In this document: one piece after another, positions 1 to 5,064 of the stretch | Numbering within the stretch: position 1 is the stretch's first letter | Layout: each line of letters opens with the position of its first letter | DNA from: Gammaproteobacteria bacterium | GTDB taxonomy: Bacteria > Pseudomonadota > Gammaproteobacteria > Steroidobacterales > Steroidobacteraceae | Assembly (NCBI GenBank): GCA_027451085.1 | Contig: DAIDKA010000182.1 | Coordinates: forward strand, 1-5,064 | DNA length: 5,064 nt | Reading direction: 5' to 3' | Made by a program: the position numbers and the translations under genes | The notes under the pieces: generated by a model | What the model was told of the DNA's origin: nothing | The model's input: the letters and a program-made list of their open reading frames with translations, nothing else | Databases searched by the model: none

Positions 1-452
1 TCGAGGTCGGCGGCGCGGTCAAGAACGTTCTCGCCCTGGCCGCGGGCTTTTCCGATGGCGTGGGCTTCGGCGCCAACACGCGCGTGGCGCTGATCACGCG
101 CGGACTCATCGAGATGACGCGCCTGGGCGAGGCCCTGGGCGCGCGCCGCGACACCTTCATGGGACTGGCGGGTCTCGGCGACCTGGTGCTTACCTGCACC
201 GACGACAACTCCCGCAACCGCCGCTTCGGACTGCTGCTGGCCCAGGGCAGGAGCCTGGATGAGGCCCGCGCCGAGATCGGCCAGGTGGTCGAGGGCGCCC
301 GCGCCGCGCAATGCGTGCATGACGTCGCCGCGCGGCTGGGCGTCGATATGCCTTTGTGCGAAAGCGTTTACAAGGTGCTGTACAAGGGCGTGTCGCCGGA
401 CGCCGTGATGCGGGCACTGATGAGGCGGCCGCTGAAGGCGGAGGCAGAGTAG
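1..452 (+). CDS. gpsA: Glycerol-3-phosphate dehydrogenase [NAD(P)+], C-terminal part (5' end off the window)
   Basis: GpsA reduces dihydroxyacetone phosphate to sn-glycerol-3-phosphate in the cytoplasm, supplying the backbone for phospholipid synthesis. The frame is open from base 3 and ends with TAG at 450-452, leaving 149 residues of a protein that is about 330-340 residues in this family; the N-terminal Rossmann domain lies off the window. Visible family signatures are EVGGAVKNVLALAAG, whose Lys (bases 21-23) matches the catalytic lysine, then GFGANTRVALITRGL and the strongly conserved GLAGLGDLVLTCT...SRNRRFG block, then GQVVEGARAA. These align without gaps to the C-terminal helical, substrate-binding domain of the E. 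coli enzyme. A GTG at 60 is internal, not the start, because conserved sequence continues upstream of it in frame. The C-terminus (RRPLKAEAE) is ordinary, with no sign of decay. The next gene is convergent, so gpsA is the last gene of its transcript here. The identification is essentially certain. Confidence 0.97.
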   Translation, partial: EVGGAVKNVLALAAGFSDGVGFGANTRVALITRGLIEMTRLGEALGARRDTFMGLAGLGDLVLTCTDDNSRNRRFGLLLAQGRSLDEARAEIGQVVEGARAAQCVHDVAARLGVDMPLCESVYKVLYKGVSPDAVMRALMRRPLKAEAE

Positions 453-484
453 AACCGGACCCGGCCGCAGCGCTCCGGCATCAA

Positions 485-498
485 GCCCGGGCGCGGGC
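485..498. terminator. Short GC hairpin between convergent genes (weak terminator candidate)
   Basis: GCCCG (485-489) and CGGGC (494-498) can pair around a 4-base loop, 32 bases after the gpsA stop, in the 104-bp gap before the convergent DUF8021-like gene. There is no T-run on either side, so it is not a standard intrinsic terminator, and such stems arise easily by chance in GC-rich DNA. The rest of 453-556 shows no gene or other clear signal. Confidence 0.15.
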
Positions 499-556
499 AT
501 TCGCCATGGCCACCGAGGTCGAGGGTGTTGAAAGGCTGGCCCGCCCCATTTCGGAC

Positions 557-1501
557 TCACGGCAGATCCGGGTGCCGGGTCCAGGGTGAACGCATGTAGT
601 ACGGTGGTTCGGTGAATGTCGCCTCGACACTGACGATCATGCCGTTGCGGATCTTGAAGGCCTCCAGCAGCTGCCAGGTCTGCGGTTCCTGGAAGATGGA
701 ATGCGCCTTGGTTCCATCGGTAAGCTGGTAGTCGTCCAGCACACCCTTGTGGTCGATGAATCCGCGGGCCATCACGATGCCCTTTTCTTCATCCACGAGG
801 AAGAAGTCGCGGTCCCGGACACGGTTGTTGAAACGATAGCGCCCTGACTTGAAGCCGCCCTCGATGTCGCTGAACTTCATGCCGTTTTCGTAGCGGGTGG
901 CATCGGGCGAGAACCGCGTGTTGCGGATCTCACCGTTGTTCTGCTGCAGTGTGGAAAAATACCCGTTGGCCAGCGCGATCATCCGGGCGCGCGGAACCCG
1001 CTCCGCCGCCGGAACCGGCGCCGTGAACAGCGGGTCATGGTTGTCGACACCCACGCCGACCTTGCCGATGGGCGTCGGCGGCGAGCTCAGGTTGCGCCGG
1101 GTGGAGAGCATGTGCTCGATTTCCACGATCTGGCCGTGGGACACCCTCAGGCGGATGGCCAGGAACCCCGGCGTATCCCGCTGCATGATGGAGGTATAGA
1201 TGCCCACATTACCCGTGGTGGGATCCGAGAAGGTCAGGGCCGGACCGACCTCCCGGGTCACGGTATCCCAGCTGCCATCCGGAAAGCCGAACATCTCGAC
1301 GTTGTTTTCGGTAAAGCGCACCTTCTTCGAGATCGGGGCCAGCGTGGGATCGTGCTTCAGGTACGCGGCGCGGTATTGATCCCCGATATGTTCCAGGCAC
1401 GCGTGATCACACTGCGCGGCCTGGACCGGCGCCCCGGCAAAAAGACCTGCCAGCAGCGCGACCAGCGCCACCGATCCCTGTATGAATTTCATGCGATGCA
1501 T
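557..1501 (-). CDS. Exported protein with two tandem NTF2/SnoaL-like halves (resembles DUF8021 family)
   Basis: The product has 314 residues and an unknown function. Residues 1-28 form a clear Sec signal peptide: basic n-region (MHRMK), hydrophobic core about 6-24, and an A-X-A type site at VQA|AQ. The mature protein is therefore probably periplasmic or secreted, and begins with a Cys pair, C31 and C35 (CDHAC). Two similar halves follow. The first (about 35-131) has DQYRAAYLKHDP, VRFTENN (61-67) and IRLRVSHGQIVEIEHML. The second (about 170-297) has ANGYFSTLQQNNG, TRYENGM (202-208) and AFKIRNGMIVSVEATF. Each half is a helix, an R-(F/Y)-x-E-N type motif and a closing beta strand, as expected for cone-shaped NTF2-like domains. 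The layout recalls DUF8021 proteins of fungi and bacteria; I assign this from memory of the motif pattern. Two starts are possible, at 1501 and 1492. TAAGGGGGG lies about 3-5 bases before the first ATG and about 12 before the second, so 1501 is slightly preferred. trmL lies 44 bp upstream on the same strand. Confidence 0.8.
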   Translation of the reverse strand: MHRMKFIQGSVALVALLAGLFAGAPVQAAQCDHACLEHIGDQYRAAYLKHDPTLAPISKKVRFTENNVEMFGFPDGSWDTVTREVGPALTFSDPTTGNVGIYTSIMQRDTPGFLAIRLRVSHGQIVEIEHMLSTRRNLSSPPTPIGKVGVGVDNHDPLFTAPVPAAERVPRARMIALANGYFSTLQQNNGEIRNTRFSPDATRYENGMKFSDIEGGFKSGRYRFNNRVRDRDFFLVDEEKGIVMARGFIDHKGVLDDYQLTDGTKAHSIFQEPQTWQLLEAFKIRNGMIVSVEATFTEPPYYMRSPWTRHPDLP

Positions 1502-1502
1502 A

Positions 1503-1515
1503 CACCCCCCTTATC
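1503..1515 (-). promoter_or_regulatory. Strong Shine-Dalgarno-like run before the DUF8021-like gene
   Basis: Read on the minus strand, this is GATAAGGGGGGTG, very close to the anti-SD complement TAAGGAGGTG apart from G's replacing A. It lies immediately before ATG 1501 and about 12 bases before ATG 1492. Spacing alone does not settle which ATG is used. It is by far the clearest ribosome binding site in the window. Confidence 0.5.
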
Positions 1516-1519
1516 ACTC

Positions 1520-1549
1520 ATATTAACGGTTACAATCAGTTGCCGTCAG
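1520..1549 (-). promoter_or_regulatory. Possible sigma-70 promoter for the DUF8021-like gene
   Basis: On the minus strand, CTGACG (1544-1549; 4 of 6 match to TTGACA) is followed after 18 bp by TAATAT (1520-1525; 4 of 6 match to TATAAT). It sits in an A/T-rich stretch of about 35 bases that stands out in otherwise GC-rich DNA. The -35 would overlap the trmL stop codon. Transcription would begin near 1512, just before or within the purine-rich ribosome binding site. Both boxes are weak, so co-transcription from trmL is an equally good explanation. Confidence 0.25.
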
Positions 1550-2004
1550 CCGCCGAAGCTGTTCTGGCGCCACGCCTCATAGACAACCACCGCCACCGAA
1601 TTTGACAGGTTGACGCTGCGATTGCCGGGTTTCATCGGAATCACCAGCTGTCGTTCCGACGGTACACGAGCCAGAACCTCTGGCGGCAGGCCCTTGGATT
1701 CGGCGCCGAAAAGGAAGGCGTCCCCCTGCTGGAAGGCGGCTTCGCTGTAGATGCGGGTGCCCGAAGTCTCCACCGCGAACAGGCGAGAATCCGGGAGCGT
1801 GGCCAGGCAGTCGTCCAGGCCGTCGTGAACATGGATCGCGGCGATTTCCGCATAGTCCATCCCGGCGCGCTGCAGGTGCTTGTCCTCGAAATTGAATCCC
1901 AGCGGCCGGATGAGATGCAGGGTGCTGCCCGTGTTGGCACACAGGCGGATGCTGTTGCCGGTATTGGGCGGAATCTCGGGCCGGAATAGAATGACGTGGA
2001 ACAT
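1546..2004 (-). CDS. trmL: tRNA (cytidine/uridine-34-2'-O)-methyltransferase TrmL
   Basis: TrmL is a SPOUT-class enzyme that transfers a methyl group from S-adenosylmethionine to the ribose 2'-OH of the wobble base (position 34) in certain leucine tRNAs, acting as a homodimer in the cytoplasm. The product has 152 residues (E. coli TrmL has about 157). The start is fixed by the canonical N-terminus MFHVILFRPEIPPNTGN. The family blocks follow in order: RLCANTG (20-26), LIRPLGFNFEDKHLQRAGMDY (about 31-51), the knot motif FGAESKGLP (99-107), and IPMKPGNRSVNLSNS...VYEAWRQ (122-147), which forms the trefoil-knot cofactor site. The frame stays open upstream to 2220, but that part is antisense to the neighbouring gene and is not family-like. 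There is no good Shine-Dalgarno sequence before ATG 2004. The gene is head-to-head with the DUF6624 gene, their start codons overlapping in CATG 2002-2005. The exported DUF8021-like gene follows after 44 bp. No truncation or missing motif was seen. Confidence 0.95.
   Translation of the reverse strand: MFHVILFRPEIPPNTGNSIRLCANTGSTLHLIRPLGFNFEDKHLQRAGMDYAEIAAIHVHDGLDDCLATLPDSRLFAVETSGTRIYSEAAFQQGDAFLFGAESKGLPPEVLARVPSERQLVIPMKPGNRSVNLSNSVAVVVYEAWRQNSFGG
1964..1992 (+). promoter_or_regulatory. Possible sigma-70 promoter for the DUF6624 gene, inside the 5' end of trmL
   Basis: On the plus strand, TTGGGC (1964-1969; 3 of 6 match to TTGACA) and TAGAAT (1987-1992; 5 of 6 match to TATAAT) are separated by exactly 17 bp. 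The predicted start point is about 1999-2000. That would leave ATG 2003 almost leaderless and give ATG 2024 a leader of about 24 bases. The whole element lies within trmL coding sequence, where TAGAAT is also read as antisense codons, so chance is a real alternative. Confidence 0.25.
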
Positions 2005-2713
2005 GCGCTGCTCATCGTACTTTATGTTACCGCTCGCCTGCCTTGCCCTGGCGGCAGGCGTTGTTGCACAAGCCGCGGAAGCGGAGGCAGCCAGTGCGCC
2101 CGCGAAAGCCTGCCCCGGCATGGCGGCCTGGGAAGCCTTACGGGGGGGCGCTCCGGCCCAGCCGCCCACGGACAGCATGCCCGCCTCCCATCCGGAGCTG
2201 CGCGACCAGCTGCTGGCCATGGTCAGGGACGATCAGGCCGTGCGCAACCAGTTCATCGGCCCCGGCAAACCAGCGCTGGACCAGAATCCGGACGGCCAGG
2301 CACACGTGCAACAGGTGGACGACAGGAACCTGGCGGCGCTCTACAAGCTCATCGCTGACTACGGCCTGCCCACCCGTGCACTGGTTGGAGCGGATGGCAT
2401 GAAGGCCTTCTGGCTGCTGGTGCAGCACGCTTCCACTGACCTTACGCTGCAGAAGCGGGTCCTGGGGGTGATCGCCACTGGCGATTCCGGCATTCCGCCG
2501 GACCAGGTGGCACTGCTCGACGATCGCATCGCCGTGGCGGAGGGTCGGCCGCAGAAGTACGGCTCCCAGTTTCACTTCGAGGGCGGGGAACTCGTGCCCT
2601 CACCCATCGACGACGAGACGCACCTGGATCAGCGGCGGGCACAGATGGGGCTGCCGCCCTTCAGTGATTACAAGTGCGCGCTGCAGCAGATCTACAGCGG
2701 CCCCCAGGGCTGA
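2003..2713 (+). CDS. Exported DUF6624-family protein
   Basis: The product is 236 residues from ATG 2003, with no known biochemical function. The N-terminus (MRCSSYF, hydrophobic core about 8-22, then VAQA|AEAE near residue 24) is a plausible Sec signal peptide, followed by an Ala-rich, low-complexity linker to about residue 60. The folded part matches the DUF6624 pattern: ELRDQLLAMVRDDQAVR (65-81), D106-x-x-N109, the block GLPTRALVG...AFWLLVQHASTD (121-146) with central QHA, DRIAV (174-178), KYGSQF (185-190), PIDD (201-204) and the tail RRAQMGLPPFSDY (211-223). The domain is apparently complete. Starts at 1991, 2003 and 2024 are all in frame. I prefer 2003 because it gives the signal peptide an Arg in its n-region; 2024 would remove every charge before the hydrophobic core. 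No start has a good Shine-Dalgarno sequence. The gene is divergent from trmL, overlapping its start by 2 bases, and convergent with the MscS-type gene 100 bp downstream. Confidence 0.85.
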   Translation: MRCSSYFMLPLACLALAAGVVAQAAEAEAASAPAKACPGMAAWEALRGGAPAQPPTDSMPASHPELRDQLLAMVRDDQAVRNQFIGPGKPALDQNPDGQAHVQQVDDRNLAALYKLIADYGLPTRALVGADGMKAFWLLVQHASTDLTLQKRVLGVIATGDSGIPPDQVALLDDRIAVAEGRPQKYGSQFHFEGGELVPSPIDDETHLDQRRAQMGLPPFSDYKCALQQIYSGPQG

Positions 2714-2756
2714 GTTACCCCGCAAGGCGCAGGGCAACGCGCAAATCGGGTTGACA

Positions 2757-2773
2757 GCGGAATCTGCTTCCGC
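2757..2773. terminator. Hairpin between convergent genes (possible bidirectional terminator)
   Basis: GCGGAA (2757-2762) pairs perfectly with TTCCGC (2768-2773) around the 5-base loop TCTGC. It lies 44 bases after the DUF6624 stop and 41 bases past the MscS-type stop at 2814, almost exactly midway in the 100-bp convergent gap. Its position suits a shared terminator, but there is no T-tract on either strand, so intrinsic termination is doubtful. Nothing else was recognised in 2714-2813. Confidence 0.3.
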
Positions 2774-2813
2774 GGGTCTGCAAAACAGGCCGGAGTGGTC
2801 CTGAACAAAGCAA

Positions 2814-3920
2814 TCAGGGATCGGCTTTCGCAGGCATCGGCGCCTGCACCGGCGTGGGCAGCTGCACACCGAGCCCCCGCAGTTGCGCCAGCAGGCCCAT
2901 CAACACCGTGCTGTGGGTCACAGCGTAGGTTGCATAGTCGGGGGCCTGCAACACGTAGCTGATCTCGAAGCGCAACGCCGTCTCGCTGATGCTCATGAGG
3001 CAGCAGCGTCTGAACGTCGTGCCCGGCACTGAACCGATCACCTCCGCCACCCGTTGCGGGATCATCGCCAGCTGTTGCGGCGGCGTGTCATGGAACACCG
3101 GCAGCTCGAAGGTGATCGAGCGTTCCTGCATGCGGCCGTAATTGCGCACCCGGCTCTTGAGGATGTCGGTGTTCGACACGATGATCTGCTCACCGGTGCT
3201 GCTGCGCAGGCGGGTGCTCTTGACGCCGATGTGCTCGACCGTGCCGCTCAGGGCGTCCACCGTCAGCAGGTCGCCGATGACAAAAGGCTTGTCGAGCGCG
3301 ATCGACATCGAGGCCAGCAGGTCCCCGAGCACGGTCTGCACCGCGAGCGCGACCGCGATACCTCCGATTCCCAGGCCTGCAAGCAGCGGACGGATGGCCA
3401 CCCCCAGGTTATCGAGCGCCAGCAGCGCCGCCAGGCCCCAGATGAACGCCCCGGCTACGAACCTCACGATGTTGGCGGAGCCGCCGGGCTCCGCGTCCAC
3501 GCTGGCGGCCTGTCCCTGCCGCCGCAGCAGTGCAAAACGCAGCGCCGCACTGGCCCACAGCGCCACCTGCAGCCAGAAAACCAGCGTGATGGCAACCGTG
3601 ACGCCATGGTCGATGCGCCGCGCCACATGAACGTCCGCGGGGAAGCTCAGCAGCTCGAAGCCACAGTAAAGCGCAACCCCCCAGATGAACAAGCGGTGGG
3701 TGGCGGCCGCGAGGCGTGCGATCAGCGCCAGGGCCGTGGGCAGCTGGTAACCAGCCTCGATCCACTTACGCTCACGCGCAGCAATGAACTGCTTGATAAG
3801 AGGCAGGACAACAAAGGGAACAAGGAAGGCACCCAGGGCCTCGGCCCAGTTGCCGACGCTGTTCCATAGCAGGCCGTGGGCCCAGACCTGCTGTGGCGTG
3901 GGGATATCGAAGGGGATCAT
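2814..3920 (-). CDS. MscS-family small-conductance mechanosensitive channel, five-helix type
   Basis: This is an inner-membrane channel (368 residues) expected to open on membrane tension and release solutes during osmotic downshock. There are about four hydrophobic helices at roughly 26-45, 64-90, 106-131 and 151-170, then the pore helix from about 175. The pore-to-beta-domain signature is textbook: LLAGLGIGGIAVALAVQTVLGD (179-200) with regularly spaced Gly/Ala, then LLASMSIALDKPFVIGD (201-217), and the beta domain GTVEHIGVKSTRLRSSTGEQIIVSNTDI (226-253). A cytoplasmic alpha/beta domain follows to about 355, ending in a short Pro/Ala-rich tail. E. coli MscS has 286 residues and three helices; the length and helix count here are nearer to YnaI-like members (about 340 residues, five helices). 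Start ATG 3920 has only a weak upstream AGG. ntrC ends 117 bp upstream on the same strand. The family is certain; gating and ion preference are not readable from sequence. Confidence 0.93.
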   Translation of the reverse strand: MIPFDIPTPQQVWAHGLLWNSVGNWAEALGAFLVPFVVLPLIKQFIAARERKWIEAGYQLPTALALIARLAAATHRLFIWGVALYCGFELLSFPADVHVARRIDHGVTVAITLVFWLQVALWASAALRFALLRRQGQAASVDAEPGGSANIVRFVAGAFIWGLAALLALDNLGVAIRPLLAGLGIGGIAVALAVQTVLGDLLASMSIALDKPFVIGDLLTVDALSGTVEHIGVKSTRLRSSTGEQIIVSNTDILKSRVRNYGRMQERSITFELPVFHDTPPQQLAMIPQRVAEVIGSVPGTTFRRCCLMSISETALRFEISYVLQAPDYATYAVTHSTVLMGLLAQLRGLGVQLPTPVQAPMPAKADP

Positions 3921-3961
3921 GCCTGGATTCTGGCACGGCCCACACCGGCCGCGACACCGGA

Positions 3962-4000
3962 CGGACCACTGTCCGCAGCCCGCAGCAGCATCCCGCGGGC
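3962..4000 (-). other. Two adjacent GC hairpins between ntrC and the channel gene
   Basis: CGGAC/GTCCG (3962-3966 and 3971-3975, 4-base loop) and GCCCGC/GCGGGC (3978-3983 and 3995-4000, 11-base loop) lie side by side in the 117-bp gap after the ntrC stop. They could act as a T-less terminator, an mRNA-stabilising structure or an attenuator between ntrC and the channel gene. No T-run follows either stem, and GC-rich DNA forms such stems readily. No promoter pair with good spacing was found in this gap. Confidence 0.2.
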
Positions 4001-4037
4001 GTTCAACCCGGCATCCTGCCGCCAGACCAGCGGGCGA

Positions 4038-5064
4038 TCAGTCGTCTTCGTTCATCCCCAGTTCCTTGAGCTTGCGGGTCAGGGTGTTCCGGCCCCACCC
4101 CAGCAGCTTCGCGGCCTCCTGCCGGTGGCCCTGGGTGCGTTTCAGCGCCGCGCGGATCAGTATCCGCTCGAATTCCGGCTGTGCTTCATTCAGCAACGGA
4201 CGCTTGGCCACCAGGGCCTGGCGATCAGCCCAGGCGGCCAGTGCACGGGTCCAGTCAACCTCCCCAGAAGACTCGCCGCCAGAGGTGAGTTCCGTGGGCA
4301 GGTCCTCCCCGTGGATCTCGCGGCCAGGTGCCAGCACGGTGAGGCGGCGACACAGATTGACCAGTTCGCGCACGTTGCCGGGCCAGTTGTGGGTGACGAG
4401 CCTTTCCCGCGCATCGGCCGCCAGCACCTTCGACTCGACGCCCAGCTCCAGCGCAGCCACCTGCAGGTAGTGCTCCAGCAGTTCCGGGACGTCCTCCGGG
4501 CGCGCACGCAGCGGCGGCAGCTCCATGCGGATCACGTTCAAGCGATGATACAGGTCCTCGCGGAACAGCCCGCGCTGCACGCGTTCCTGCAGGTTCTGGT
4601 GCGTGGCGGCAATGACGCGCACATCGACGCGGATCGGTGTCTGGCCGCCCACGCGGTAGAACTCGCCCTCGGCCAGCACGCGCAACAGCCGGGTCTGCAG
4701 CGGCGTGGACATGTCGCCGATCTCGTCCAGGAACAGCGTGCCGCCATCAGCCTGCTCGAAGCGGCCGCGGCGTTGGGCGTCGGCGCCGGTGAACGCGCCG
4801 CGCTCGTGGCCGAACAGTTCGGATTCCAGCAGGTCACCGGGAATGGCGGCGGTGTTGAGCGCGATGAACGGCCTGCCGGCGCGCGGACTGTGTTCGTGCA
4901 GCGCCCGTGCCACGAGTTCCTTGCCGGTCCCGGACTCCCCGGTGATCAGCACCGTCACGCTCGAGCGCGACAGCCGGCCGATGCCGCGAAACACCTGCTG
5001 CATCGCCGGCGCGGTGCCGAGCAGTTCGGTCATGCGCGGTTCGGCGCCGCCGTCGGCGGCCGCC
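4038..5064 (-). CDS. ntrC: Nitrogen regulation response regulator NtrC (NR-I), AAA+ and DNA-binding domains; N-terminal receiver off the window
   Basis: NtrC is the sigma-54 enhancer-binding activator that NtrB phosphorylates under nitrogen limitation; it turns on glnA and other nitrogen-scavenging genes. The frame is open to the right edge. About ten linker residues (AAADGGAEPR) precede Met 5031-5033, which is internal and not the start. Counting from that Met: LLGTAPAMQQVFRGIGRLSRSS (4-25), Walker A GESGTGKE (32-39), the sigma-54 contact loop GAFTGA (79-84, bases 4782-4799), Walker B GGTLFLDEIGD (97-107), ATHQN (143-147), FREDLYHRLNVIR (157-169), WPGNVREL (217-224), then a Fis-type helix-turn-helix, HRQEAAKLLGWGRNTLTRKLKEL (303-325). 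All ATPase and sigma-54 contact motifs are intact. The near-identity of the C-terminus to E. coli GlnG, and the RWADR-like WADRQALV segment, separate it from other sigma-54 activators. The receiver domain and the usual upstream ntrB would lie beyond the right edge. Confidence 0.95.
   Translation of the reverse strand, partial: AAADGGAEPRMTELLGTAPAMQQVFRGIGRLSRSSVTVLITGESGTGKELVARALHEHSPRAGRPFIALNTAAIPGDLLESELFGHERGAFTGADAQRRGRFEQADGGTLFLDEIGDMSTPLQTRLLRVLAEGEFYRVGGQTPIRVDVRVIAATHQNLQERVQRGLFREDLYHRLNVIRMELPPLRARPEDVPELLEHYLQVAALELGVESKVLAADARERLVTHNWPGNVRELVNLCRRLTVLAPGREIHGEDLPTELTSGGESSGEVDWTRALAAWADRQALVAKRPLLNEAQPEFERILIRAALKRTQGHRQEAAKLLGWGRNTLTRKLKELGMNEDD

Noticed and set aside
1489..1521. 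Ten-codon leader frame on the minus strand whose TGA overlaps ATG 1492 as ATGA, suggesting translational coupling
   Set aside because: Its start overlaps the candidate -10 box, it has no ribosome binding site of its own, and it spans the downstream gene's own strong ribosome binding site. Chance is the simpler explanation.
1037..1582. Open frame of 181 codons on the plus strand, antisense to the DUF8021-like gene
   Set aside because: Low-complexity Arg/His-rich translation with no motif. The opposite strand has a signal peptide, a ribosome binding site and domain structure.
1880..2002. N-terminal extension of the DUF6624 protein on the plus strand (41 extra codons)
   Set aside because: It is antisense to the conserved trmL N-terminus, and would place an Arg-rich non-signal segment before a normal signal peptide.
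2005..2220. N-terminal extension of trmL on the minus strand (72 extra codons upstream of ATG 2004)
   Set aside because: The extension is Ala-rich and antisense to the DUF6624 signal and linker region. TrmL proteins begin at the M-x-x-(V/I)-x-(L/F) strand seen at 2004.
2751..2756. Perfect TTGACA on the plus strand, as a possible promoter -35
   Set aside because: No -10-like hexamer lies 16-18 bp downstream (only G/C-rich text), and there is no plus-strand gene after it.
3054..3869. Long open frame (271 codons) on the plus strand, antisense to the channel gene
   Set aside because: The translation is rich in Arg, Gln, His and Asp with no recognisable domain, as expected for the complement of a GC-rich gene, and the minus-strand MscS signature in the same DNA is unmistakable.
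3784..4470. Open frame of 228 codons on the plus strand, antisense to the ntrC 3' end and the intergenic gap
   Set aside because: Ser/Arg/Pro-rich translation typical of an antisense shadow, with no domain or ribosome binding site.

Overview
The window is GC-rich, with G/C at most third codon positions, and is densely packed with protein genes. It has the look of a high-GC gammaproteobacterial chromosome. The two housekeeping genes at its edges (GpsA and NtrC) and the tRNA methyltransferase TrmL all read like the enterobacterial/pseudomonad versions. The NtrC C-terminus is especially close to the E. coli form (WPGNVRE, then QEAAKLLGWGRNTLTRKLKELGM). I would not go below 'Gammaproteobacteria, possibly a Nevskiales/Chromatiales-like lineage' from this evidence.

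Layout, left to right: (1) the 3' part of gpsA, plus strand, ending at 452; (2) a convergent 104-bp gap; (3) a minus-strand gene (557-1501) for an exported protein of two NTF2/SnoaL-like halves, resembling the DUF8021 group; (4) trmL, minus strand (1546-2004); (5) a plus-strand gene for an exported DUF6624-type protein (2003-2713), whose likely start codon overlaps that of trmL head-to-head in one CATG; (6) a convergent 100-bp gap with a small hairpin; (7) a five-helix MscS-family channel, minus strand (2814-3920); (8) a 117-bp gap with two GC hairpins; (9) ntrC (glnG), minus strand, from 4038 and open through the right edge, lacking its receiver domain within the window.

How the genes relate: gpsA (phospholipid precursor synthesis) and trmL (tRNA wobble ribose methylation) lie near each other in many gammaproteobacteria, with cysE between them in E. 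coli. Here their orientations oppose each other, and two exported proteins of unknown function (DUF8021-like and DUF6624) flank trmL. ntrC lies upstream of the MscS-like channel in the same direction, so read-through is possible, but the 117-bp gap argues against tight coupling. No mobile element, CRISPR array, tRNA or rRNA was seen. I found no convincing new multi-gene system. The most unusual structure is the head-to-head overlap of the trmL and DUF6624 starts. The least characterised content is the pair of exported proteins.
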